This document shows, in pieces, positions 1 to 8,954 of a stretch of 64,000 nucleotides of DNA. Location of the stretch: positions 1 to 64,000 of the forward strand of contig NC_067145.1 of assembly GCF_903995435.1 (NCBI RefSeq). Direction: 5' to 3'. A program made the position numbers and the translations under genes. Each line of letters begins with the position of its first letter. The stretch's first letter is position 1. This DNA is from Acomys russatus. Lineage: Eukaryota > Chordata > Mammalia > Rodentia > Muridae. The notes under the pieces are model-generated. The model did no database searches, was not told where the DNA came from, and saw only the letters and a list, made by a program, of their open reading frames with translations.

Positions 1-429
1 TCTTTCCTCAAACCCACAGGCAATCCACCAACGCTATGCGCCTAATTGCTGGATTAAAGGTTCATGTTGCCCTACTATGCTAATGACCTACTTTTATTGT
101 TTCTCGTTCCAACCATAGAGCAGAAGGATTACTGTCACATTTGGCTCCTAATTCTGATGGAGCTGGAAAAGACACTGGACCACACTTGTAGCAGATTTTA
201 TAGAATTTCCTTTCTTGGAGTAGGAATCACTTTGTGTATCTTCCATTCATTCAAGCTTAAAAGTAGAGAGTGTTAACCTAGGGTGCCTTCTTAAGCTTCT
301 AATACAGAGCAAAGGGCTTCTCTTTTATGACGATAGTGTCCTTCAAAATCCCTGCCCCTGTTTTCAAATTTGGCTTGCCAGCTGAAGCATACCATAGTGC
401 TGTTTTGTCCCACAACCACAGCGTTGTAG

Positions 430-728
430 TTATCTCAGCCTCTCTTGTTCCTTTTTCAACTGATTCCTAATTATCAAAGTATAGAATCCAACGATTAGAT
501 TTCCATCTCGATAAACCCATTTTTTAATTCTGCTTACGCAATTCACGCGGGCATGGACAGAATTAGAAATGTGTGGGGGACAAAATATCCACAGAAAAAA
601 ACGACCACACAAATTCTTTTCATGGAGTCCTAGTTTACACTGAAACCGCCTAGACCTCAAATTTCTATGTCGACTTACTCTCAACACTCTGATCTTCCGT
701 GTCTACAAGAACAGCAGACAAGTTCGGT
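430..728 (-). pseudogene. Possible 3' part of small gene-like unit
   Basis: Directly downstream (minus strand) of the 60-codon ORF at 729-911 lies an 85-codon open stretch (430-687) in another frame. It is basic, has several cysteines, and ends in a Lys/Glu/Arg-rich segment. Together the two stretches span about 480 nt, so a single-exon coding region of ~160 codons broken by a frameshift is possible. The right-arm copy (53,950-54,165) has a different open frame over the same DNA, so neither frame is clearly conserved. I do not recognise the product. It could equally be non-coding 3' sequence. Confidence 0.25.
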
Positions 729-911
729 CTACACTTTCCATGCCTTTTGCCATATCAAGTCTTGAGTGTGTTCCATTTCCTTCAAAAGATAAGATTCCAG
801 GTTCTGCCCAACATCAAAGAATTCTGGTGTAACACTTTGGTTAACGGGTAATAACTTGCTATCAGGTAATGAACAGTTTTTAATCGATAGTTTTGTGGGA
901 TCAAAGGCCAT
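729..911 (-). CDS. Unrecognised 60-aa ORF behind a TATA promoter
   Basis: The minus-strand ORF starts at 911 in a fair Kozak context (aaaatcATGG) and ends at a TAG after 60 codons; the protein starts MAFDPTKLSIKNC. It is acidic to neutral, with no signal peptide or membrane segment visible. A TATA-like gcataaaagg lies ~120 bp upstream, with no obvious intron between. The same arrangement recurs at 53,601-53,815 in the right arm, where a one-base loss after the Pro-Thr codons breaks the frame after ~31 codons, and in decayed form near 15,120 in the spacer. The promoter-plus-ORF unit is therefore part of what was duplicated. I do not recognise the family. Small X-linked testis-expressed families such as Cypt would fit the size and single-exon form, but I cannot verify any similarity. 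Confidence 0.35.
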   Translation of the reverse strand: MAFDPTKLSIKNCSLPDSKLLPVNQSVTPEFFDVGQNLESYLLKEMEHTQDLIWQKAWKV

Positions 912-999
912 GATTTTGGGAGCTTAGCACAGAAGCAGAAGCCAGAAAATGAAGATAAAGACCATGGTGGATAAACACTGTTCCATAGCTTGTTCTCTC

Positions 1000-1040
1000 T
1001 TCGGTCAGTGTCTCATGTTCACCTGGCCCTTTTATGCAGC
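1000..1040 (-). promoter_or_regulatory. TATA-type core promoter of the small ORF, left copy
   Basis: On the minus strand, gcataaaagggccagg (about 1,022-1,037) resembles a TATA box, with the expected start site ~25-30 bp downstream and the ATG at 911. The right copy at 53,599-53,615 keeps the same TATA core, and both copies keep the flanking AAAACAAGTGGGTATGGG-type upstream DNA. Inference only; no transcript evidence is available. Confidence 0.4.
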
Positions 1041-1474
1041 CCATACCCACTTGTTTTGGGATTTTGCCACCCTCAGTGAAAGAGTCTTCCCATGTCAATC
1101 AACCATCAACACAATTTTTCACAGATATAGGAAGCAACCAGTTTGATGGGAACACAGCATCAGATAACAGTCCGCTTCGGATTGAAGAGAAATGAATCTA
1201 ATTATGACACAGAAAAAGTGATATGGGAAAAACTTTTAATAACCCCAAATCTATGTGCTAACTAACTACATCAATCACCTAAGTAGCAAAACCACAAACA
1301 TTGATGATTACAACAACCAGAAAACACAGATTTGCCAAGAAACAAAGACAGGTAAGTCTTTAGAATCAAGAGAAAACCAAATCTTTTTCTCAACAGAAAG
1401 TCCCCAAACCAACAAAAATTCAAGGACCTCATTGAATACTAATGAAATTTTCAGAAGACAAAAAAACAGAAGAG

Positions 1475-1612
1475 CTTCCAGATAGGGTGGCCTGAGCCGC
1501 TAATCCTAGCACTCGAGGAATCAGAGGCACATGCCTATCTGTGAGTTCAAGGCCATCCTGGTGTACAATATGAGTCCAAGACAGTGAAGGCTACACAAAG
1601 TAATCCTGTCTA
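1475..1612 (+). mobile_element. B1 SINE, diverged
   Basis: It retains the B1 core order: ctaatcctagcactcgagg, then gtgagttcaaggccatcctgg, then caagacagtgaaggctacac. The copy is shared with the right arm at 53,090-53,225 (opposite strand), so it predates the duplication. Confidence 0.8.
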
Positions 1613-1799
1613 TGGGGGAACAAAAGAATGTCTTTCATTCATTTTTCTCAATGGCTTTTATACTTGTTTCTATATTGAACAATGCCTCCTGTAGCTCACC
1701 CTTTTTCTGCTACTCAGGTAAGACTTGTTTTGAACACCTACTTAACCCTGCCTCTCCTGCCTAGTGCCTGGAAGACGGTTCTGCAAATCAGTTTTGGTT

Positions 1800-1945
1800 T
1801 TTCAAAATAAACTATTTCTGTGTAGACTTGGCTGTTCTGGATTCACTTTGTAGATCAGCCTGGCCTTGAACTCACAGAGATCCACTTGCCTCTGCCTCCT
1901 CCTAGAGAGCTGACATTAAAGGCCTGTGCCACTGCATAGGCTAGG
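1800..1945 (-). mobile_element. B1 SINE (antisense), shared with right arm
   Basis: Reverse-complement B1 signature: cagcctggccttgaactcac followed by ctgcctctgcctcc. Its partner at 52,785-52,910 reads in sense orientation, as expected for an inverted arm. Confidence 0.85.
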
Positions 1946-2677
1946 AAGTGCATTCTTAATGACTGAGAACCATTGGGGAATAGAAACAAATAGGAGATTA
2001 GAGCAGTGATTAATTTTAAGAATGGAATTTAAAACTAACATCAACAATTAATTTTTTAAACAGATGAATATAATTGCAAAAACAGATAGGCATACTGGCA
2101 TTGAAAAAGAGCAGGCCAGGCTGTCTTCAAGGGAATGGCATTAGAAAAATACGTTGTTAGCCGCTGAAGTCTGTATTCTGACACACAGTTGCAGCCAATA
2201 TCCTGGGTCTCAAATTCTAAGCTACTATAACTATGTCAACTAGGATTTCGCTTAACTGCACAGGACAGTCCCTTAATTGGAAATTCCGGGTTCACTGCCT
2301 CAAGCTAACCTACCCAAATTGAATAACCACCAATTTGATGTTTTCACTCATATGAATAGATTCAATGAATGGAAGAAATCACTTCACACACAATTAAAGG
2401 ACTGCTTAAGAAAAATCTCTTTAATGACAGCATGCATTCAGTTCTGGCTAATGCTCAAAGAAGAGTCAGGTGAGAACAGATTTTGTATTTCATGTTTAGT
2501 GTCAGCCTAATGTCTCTTTAAGGTTCGGGACCCAGGTTATGTTTTGAACTATTTAAATATGGACTGGAAAGGGCAAGTCTAGACATGTAGACAGATGAAA
2601 GATTTGCATAGCAAAGATATTCCCTGAGATGTTTCCTTAGGAGGTCTACTTTATTCTTAATACACCAGGGGCCTTAG

Positions 2678-2757
2678 GAATAGATGCCAATGCCTAGGCA
2701 ACAGGATAGGTGCCAATGCCTAGGCAACAGGATAGATGCCAATGCCTAGGCAAGAGG
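2678..2757 (+). repeat. 26-bp minisatellite, three units, left arm only
   Basis: Three units of 26 bp start at 2,680, 2,706 and 2,732, each carrying tgccaatgcctaggcaa. The matching right-arm position (~49,830-49,850) carries one unit, so the array expanded after duplication, or contracted in the right arm. Confidence 0.85.
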
Positions 2758-2900
2758 CTGTTTCTGGTTCTGCAAAGCATGTTCCTGTAGTTCGGCATTT
2801 GAGAAAGATCTAGGCCATTTTTTTATTCTTGTGGGCCTCTGAGAAAGCCTTGCTTGATTATTTCAGCCATCAACACAATAGTTTTTCCTCCTTTTGTCTT

Positions 2901-3058
2901 TTCTCTCCTCTCTCTCTCTCTCTCTCTGTTTGTTTTTCAAGACACAGTTTCTATGTGTATCCTTGGCTATCCCGAACTTCCGTTGAAGGCCAGGCTGGCC
3001 TTGAACTCACAGTGATCTGCCTGCCTCTGCCTCCCTGAGTGCTCCAATTACAGACATG
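2901..3058 (-). mobile_element. B1 SINE (antisense) next to short TC tract
   Basis: A short TC repeat (about 2,901-2,928) is followed by an antisense B1 (caggctggccttgaactcac, ctgcctctgcctccctgagt). The right-arm counterpart is the sense B1 remnant at 49,455-49,530 plus a much expanded purine tract at 49,537-49,690. Confidence 0.8.
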
Positions 3059-4045
3059 GGAAAAGCACCTGGAAATGTTTTCCCTTTCAAAGTGTGGTCA
3101 CCCAAAGTAGTCTTGCCCATGTGGCAGAACTATGCTTGTTTCAAGAAGAAAACTGAACTTTGATGGCAACCAGGCCTTAATGTTGGTGGTGACACTGTAA
3201 TGCCCATCTTGATCAGGTTGGTAGAGGCCAGTTTTGTAGTGGTTTATGTGAAGATGGGCCTAGTAGCTGGTTGTATGAAAGGGGTTCTCCACCATCATGA
3301 TTTGGAGCCAAATTTCAGGACAATACCTTTGCAAAAACATGTGTTTTCTAGATTTCTAATCTCTTACAGGCCTGAATAGCATACTACTTTTCTATGAGGT
3401 GTTTTCGAGGAATCTCCCTGTCTGTTAAACTCTAGTTGGTGCCACTTAGCATTTTTAAAGCATTGGTAAATCCTTTATATCATAAGTTCTTCTCGCCCAC
3501 ATCACAGCTTATTATTGGAGTGCTACAACCTCCAGAAAGTTAAGTCCTAATGGACCTTAAATGTAAATGGTAAATGGTAAGGACAGAAAATGTACATATA
3601 TTAGAGAGGCTAGGCCTCTCCGAGTTTGGCATCCTGCAAAAGGATATTTCTACACAAAAGCTCATGTTACAAAACTTTTATGCAGTTACAGCCCACACAG
3701 TGAAGTTTTGCAGAGGACACCACTGGATCCAAAGCATGCCTAGAGCCACAATGGACTTCAAGGTAACAGCATGTGGGGGCACTTTACCAACCAGGCCCAG
3801 GAAGAACTTGTCACAACTCCTGCTGCTCATCTGCCTGTTCCTCCCTTTGTGGGCAGTGACTCTGCAGTCACCATGCTGTCATTCTGCAGCTTTCCTAGGC
3901 TTCCCTCACAACACCTAGCACCCGCCATCAGAACACATCACTGGGATCCATTCAAGCCCACTCAGATACACAGATCAACTTTGTCTATACTGACATGGAG
4001 CTGAATCAGGAACCTGAAAGTACCAGACTGCTCTTCTTCTTGCAG

Positions 4046-4090
4046 ACATGCCTGGAGGCCCTGATTGGCCAGGCAGTTTTGAATGAGATG
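4046..4090 (+). promoter_or_regulatory. CCAAT-box-bearing promoter-like core in P1
   Basis: gaggccctgattggccagg holds an inverted CCAAT box (ATTGG). The same core recurs at ~10,146 and ~10,592 in P2, and on the minus strand at ~37,680-37,695 and ~48,270-48,295 in the right arm. Recurrence in every P copy makes it the most conserved regulatory-looking element of the block. Confidence 0.45.
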
Positions 4091-4734
4091 AGCATCTCCC
4101 TCAGGATGAGATTGTGCTTGTAGGGACACAGCATAATAGTTCCAGGCTCAGGCTTCCAGTCCAGGGCCCTACCTTTTCCAGATCTCTAGAGATTTGCCTT
4201 TAAGTAGCACTCCTGCCTCACCTCAGATAGCCTATTCATCTTTCTTCCCACCAAGACCCAGGCAAGACAAACCATACCAGCTAGCTTTGCACAGCAGCCT
4301 GGTTCTCCCATTTATGGGCAGTGACCATTCATGCAACATGCCTCCTAATGCATATTTTATTTACAACCTGGTTAGAGAGACACTGACAAATGACAAGAGA
4401 ATTTCCCATATGCTCCAGAGTTCTCACTCCCTCCTTCTTTTGCTGCAGCCTCCAAACAGTGTTTCCCTTGGTACAAAAGCCTAAGAAAGACAGCTCAGAA
4501 GAGGATAATAATGTGTGGGGGGAAGTTAACCTAGGAGGAGAAATCTAACTAAGAGAGGAAGGCAAAAAAGTACAATAATTCTAACTGATCCCCCCACATG
4601 CCACCACAACACTTACCTTCCAACCATGCCCGCCTCTTAGCATCTCTAATCTTCTTCCTCAAACTAACGCTAACGACTTCCCATCACATTCTTTCATTGA
4701 AACCTTGAAGAAACTTTTGCCCCACCCCTCCTCA

Positions 4735-4990
4735 TATATACAGGAGGGTACATTGCCCAGGCCTTCAATATCTGGTACACAATTGGTAGCTCCTTAGTAC
4801 ATGAACAAGCCTTAAAAGCTGACTATACCATAGTGGAGGATACTAAAGTTCTTGAAGCACAGGCCCTCCCTACCCATAACACTGATCAACAGGCCATGCT
4901 AATAGACATTACCCACGCCTTCCAGTTGGCACAGGGACAATCCTGAAATATTTACAAAGATCACAAATATGCTTTCATATCCTCCTGTCC
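4735..4990 (+). pseudogene. ERV pol fragment: RNase H-like region
   Basis: Translation in pieces shows the order expected for a gamma-type RNase H: an EAQALP segment, a helix containing AFQLAQGQ, then a YKDHKYAF stretch where intact enzymes usually have YTDSRYAF. The catalytic Asp/Ser context is altered, and a stop follows the GQS. This domain would remove RNA from the RNA:DNA hybrid during reverse transcription. It is absent from the right-arm copy because of the junction near 42,957. Confidence 0.6.
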
Positions 4991-5299
4991 GATGCTGCTA
5001 TCTGGAAAGAGCACAGCTTACTAACAAAAGAGGGATGATCTATAACTAAAGCAGACGAGGTCATGGCCATGCAAAAAGCTTCCCATATTTCCACATCTAT
5101 TGGAATTCTCCACCCTAGGTCACACCAAAGTGGTAATTCTATAGTCTTTAAAGGAAATAACCAGACTGATGAGGCAGTTAGTGCTGTGGCACTTGGAAGC
5201 CTAAATTTGTCTCACCCATTACTAGAAATCCATACCCTACAACCCTCACACCCCACATCACCTCCTGATACTTATCAAATTCTGTCCTATTCATCCTAA

Positions 5300-5700
5300 T
5301 ATCCAAGCCCTATATAATTTTGTTAAAACCCACTTACAACCTAATTCCATGAGCTTAAAAATCTTAAAGACATTACTACCTCCTGTAATACCTGTCAGAT
5401 GTCAAACCCTAACTCCAGGTGTCCTAGCCCCACTTTCGCTAGTCTACAAGTTAGAGGCTCCCTCCCTAGGACTGACTGGCAACATGATTTGACCCACATG
5501 CACACAGTCATGCATGCCAGGTATCTACTGGTCCACATAGACACATTCTCAGGATGGGTGGATGCCTTTTCTACTACTAACACCTCCTCCCAGAGAACAC
5601 ACATCAGTTTGGAGTCTCTGGCTACATCCTATTGGACAATGATCCTGAGTTCACATCTCAAGTTTTCTAGACTTTACCTAAAGCCCTAAACACTCCTTGC
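5300..5700 (+). pseudogene. ERV pol fragment: integrase-like region
   Basis: A cysteine pair (CxxC, as in the zinc-binding N-terminal domain) is followed by a segment rich in Pro/Ser. After it comes the core signature around VHIDTFSGWVDAF, typical of retroviral integrases (D-x-F-S-x-W). The best open piece is 5,399-5,689. The matching right-arm piece at 42,329-42,751 (minus strand) stays open for 140 codons and includes the zinc-finger cysteines. Both are fragments; the distal catalytic Glu region is disrupted. Confidence 0.7.
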
Positions 5701-6449
5701 TATTTTCATATCCAATACTACTCACAGTTCTAAGAAAAGATAGAACCAACTAACTGGTCTATTAAAAATATCCTTATTAAACTGTCACTGGACTTCACCT
5801 TGACTGGGTGACATTCCTGCTCTTTTCAGGCTAAGGGCTCTCCCTAAGAAACCTGTTTCTATTTCACGCTTTGAGCTCATTTCAGGACAACCAGTCCTAA
5901 CACCTTTTTTTCACTTAGATCAGCACCCCTCTCGGACCAAGTACTCACCCCCTTACTGTGTCATCTCAATTTCCTACTATGAGACTTTACTGACCTCCAT
6001 CTTGCCCACCTCTGTCCCTCTCCTGTCAACACTGGAGATCAGGTCTGTTTGTCTCCTCCAGACCAACGTCCCTCAACTCTTTCCACTAAATAAAAGAGCC
6101 CTTCAAAGTAAATTTGACTCCCACAGCTGCAAAACTGGAAGGCTTTCCTCACCTATGTAACCTCAGGCCTTTTAACTCACCTCTTCAAGATAATGCCCCT
6201 TCCTACATATCAACTCCAACAGGGCCCTGCTCCCTTAGCTCCACTGGAAGGCTGAGCCCAACCACCTTGCCTCCTACTCTGGAAAAGTGAGGCTTCACTC
6301 CAGCAGCCATGTTCAACTCTACTCTATTGGATAGTTTCCCTCCACCCCCTCTGATCTGTTCTGGTACAGGGTAACCCTTATATTTCAAGATTCAAGGAAC
6401 ACTCATCTGTTCATAACAGTCTCTATGAGTAGAGTAAGGAAATTTTTCT

Positions 6450-8020
6450 ATGGCTGGGTGTCAGAAGCCAAGTATGTTCGACATTACCCACGTATCCATC
6501 CCTTCTCTTTATTTGATAGAATTCTCATTAGCTTCCTCTTTTACCAAACAGAAAGTCTTTGCACGGAAGGACTGGATACTTAAGGGGGCTGCCTCTATTG
6601 GTCGTGACGGATCCACACACACAGAAGATGTTTCTTCACCTCTACAGAAAGAGCCTCTTCTTTTATTTCTAGGACCAATGGGACACTAGCTGGAAAACAT
6701 GCACCACTGGTAAACTCTCCTGCCGAACACACCTGAACTTCCAATAGGTACAATTCATATGCAGAGAAAATATATCCCAATCACCCAATCCTTTAACATA
6801 CAAGAGGTGGAGAAAGTGATCAAACCTCCTCTAAGGTCATTGCCTCTCTGACTTCCCCTATCCTAAACAACACAAACTGGTCACTTTAGACTCTGACCTT
6901 GGCCTACAAGTTTCTTAACGTCACCCAGCCTGGCTGCTTGGCCGATTGCTGGCTCTGTGTACCTCCTGGGAACAGCTCAGAACTGCCACTGACAGTGTCC
7001 CCAGTTACCCTGCTAAATACCTTCACCTTGCCATTCAAGTGCCCTAAATCTGGCATTGCTACAACCCCATACCTTTTTCTCTACACCATCTTTGGCTTGG
7101 AAAGTTGTTTCGAGGCATCTGGGACATGTTCTGTAGGAACGTTAAGTTCCCTGGACTGCAACAAAACAACAATCCGCCATAGCTCATCTCAGCCCTAATG
7201 CCCTACTGCTCACAGCATTTCGCTTCTTCCTGGCACTCAGGTGTATCATCGTCTACCTGCTGGTCCATCAGGAACCTGAACTCTGCTGCTTCTCTTCTCC
7301 AAATTGGGCGTGATACATGGAGAAGAACCTTTACCCATCCATGCTGTGGATTCAGTAGCTGCCCTTCTTAATAAGTGGGCAGTTCAAGTTATGTCCTCCT
7401 TGCTTTTGAGGTAAATACTGCCTGTACCAGAGCTGAGACAATGGGAATGGTACTTCACTAACTTTATGTTATCAGCTTTCTTCTCAGATTATTCAGGACC
7501 TCCAGCAAGTGGCTCACACAATATTAACTCTTCATGGTCCAACTGACTCTACGGTAGTGGTGGTTACAGAATCGACGAGGACTAGACCTCCTATGGCTGA
7601 AAAGGGAGATCTTTGTCTCTTTCCCCAAGGGACATGCTGTTTTTATGTCAACCAGTCAGGTACAGTAAAAGATAAGACACCACAACTTCAGGCAACCAAA
7701 GCAAAGAAAACTGCTTGCGGCTTCTAACCCCTGGAGCGCTGAGAACCCGCATGAAGTGCATTTCATCCTTCTTGACCCGCATTCTGCTCATTTCCCTGAT
7801 CTTACTGTTTGCATCCTGCTGTAGTAACTTCTTCTCTACTTTCTTCCAACAGCAAATGTGAAAGGTCTCTAACCAAACCTTTAATCAGTTACTTTCACAG
7901 AGTTATCAGCCCCAGGCCACAGATCCAGGTGCTAATGACAATCCAATATGCTCTGACAGAGAGGATCAGCTACATCCTGAGAGACAACACCTCAGATCAG
8001 CAGGAATCTGCCTGATGGAA
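6450..8020 (+). pseudogene. ERV env pseudogene (surface plus transmembrane)
   Basis: The surface part has an open 99-codon stretch (6,899-7,198) with several cysteines, including a CWLC-type CxxC (from DCWLCVPPG) characteristic of gamma-type surface subunits, and N-glycosylation sequons. The transmembrane part (7,509-7,727) keeps a CX6CC motif (codons 7,614-7,640) just before a YVNQSG stretch, and a hydrophobic segment follows near 7,780-7,850. CWLC plus CX6CC marks a gamma-type envelope with covalently linked subunits. Several stops and shifts separate the pieces. The right copy at 40,003-41,587 (minus) retains the same motifs and is also broken. Confidence 0.7.
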
Positions 8021-8218
8021 AAAACAAAAATCATCCATATCCCCTCTCTTCACCATCAGCCCCTTTCTGGTTCCTCATTTCCTTTTATAGTAACTGAAAG
8101 TGAGGAATGCAGGCAACAACACAAGCACCCCAGCAGCCCTGAAGACCTGCAGTGAGGACACAGACAACTTCACAGCTACCCTGGAAAGAAGTCCACTAAG
8201 TCATGTGTGCACTTTTGG

Positions 8219-8288
<70 letters not shown>
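8219..8288 (+). repeat. (TC)n microsatellite
   Basis: About 35 uninterrupted TC repeats. The right arm at ~39,795 lacks both the tract and the adjoining B2, so both were gained on the left after duplication. Confidence 0.95.
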
Positions 8289-8289
<1 letters not shown>

Positions 8290-8291
<2 letters not shown>

Positions 8292-8460
8292 TGTTTTATT
8301 TACTTAATTTTTTGTCCTTTGCATGCATGTCTATGTGAGGGTGTTAGCTCTTGCAGTTACAGACAGTTGTGAGCTGCTATGTGGGTGCTAGGCATTGAAC
8401 CTGGGTCCTTTAGAGGATCAGTCAGTGCTCTTAACCACTGAGCCATCTCTCCAGGCCCCC
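8290..8460 (-). mobile_element. B2 SINE (antisense), left-arm-only insertion
   Basis: The antisense B2 head reads ttaaccactgagccatctct ending ccaggcccc, with body gaacctgggtcctttagagg. It is absent at the equivalent right-arm site. Confidence 0.85.
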
Positions 8461-8461
8461 C

Positions 8462-8548
8462 CCCTTTCTTAAGACAGGGTTTCTCTGTGTAGCCTTGGCA
8501 AGTGCTGGGATGAAAGGCATGCACCACCACGCCTGCCTCCTTTTCACC
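8462..8548 (-). mobile_element. B1 SINE (antisense), internally deleted
   Basis: agacagggtttctctgtgta is followed directly by gctgggatgaaaggcatgca; the middle of B1 is missing. The right-arm partner at 39,608-39,760 is full length, so the left copy lost its centre. Confidence 0.8.
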
Positions 8549-8821
8549 TATCTTTGGGGTCATCTTATAAAGAGAATTCCTTCCATCTCTCTCACCCTCG
8601 TGTGTTTCCAGACACAGTCTCTGTGTGCTCTTCCCCAATAAAACCACTTACATGGATCTGCCATATGGCATGATTGCTGAATTTGTCATTCTACTCCGCT
8701 ACACAAATCCTGATACCTGGGAGTAAACACAGGCTTTCTGCATATTAGGTAAGTGCTGTGCCACCAAGCCATGTTTCCAGACCTTCACAGAAATTCTATA
8801 CACAATTTCAATTAAAAACAA

Positions 8822-8950
8822 CCCTGAAGCCAGGTCTGGTGATGCACGCCTTTAATCCCAGCACTCGGGAGGCAGAGGACTGCTTGTTCTAGAGGAGTCC
8901 AGGACAGCCAAGGCTACACAGAGAGACCCTGTCTTGGGAGCAGGGGAACC
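8822..8950 (+). mobile_element. B1 SINE, left-arm-only insertion
   Basis: A sense B1 (cacgcctttaatcccagcac) is bounded by short similar flanks, aaccctga and aaccttca. The right arm at ~39,310 has the uninterrupted sequence, so this is a post-duplication insertion. Confidence 0.85.
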
Positions 8951-8954
8951 TTCA

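Larger units (their letters stand above)
2620..4480 (+). repeat. P1 block: direct copy flanking the provirus (5' side)
   Basis: P1 aligns with P2 (8,955-11,118) in the same orientation. The shared order is: a segment naming a tggagccaaat motif; tctaatctcttacaggcctg; a stretch ending tttggcatcctgc; the ggccaccactggatcc region; then promoter-like units with gaggccctgattggcc. P1 lacks the first ~450 bp kept in its right-arm partner (49,900-50,336). Placement on both sides of an ERV internal region suggests long terminal repeats or duplicated flanks. No clean TG...CA ends or primer-binding site could be identified, so the LTR reading is an inference. Confidence 0.65.
4560..8200 (+). mobile_element. 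Decayed gammaretrovirus-like endogenous provirus, left copy
   Basis: Broken reading frames follow retroviral order: RNase H-like (about 4,735-4,990), integrase-like (about 5,300-5,690), envelope surface (about 6,450-7,480) and envelope transmembrane (about 7,500-8,020). No gag, protease or polymerase-palm region was recognised between P1 and the RNase H segment, so the internal part is 5'-deleted. All frames carry multiple stops and shifts. The inverted partner is at 39,780-42,957. No infectious potential is apparent. Confidence 0.75.

Noticed and set aside
8100..8372. 90-codon frame with poly-Ser/Leu
   Set aside because: Created by the (TC)n tract.
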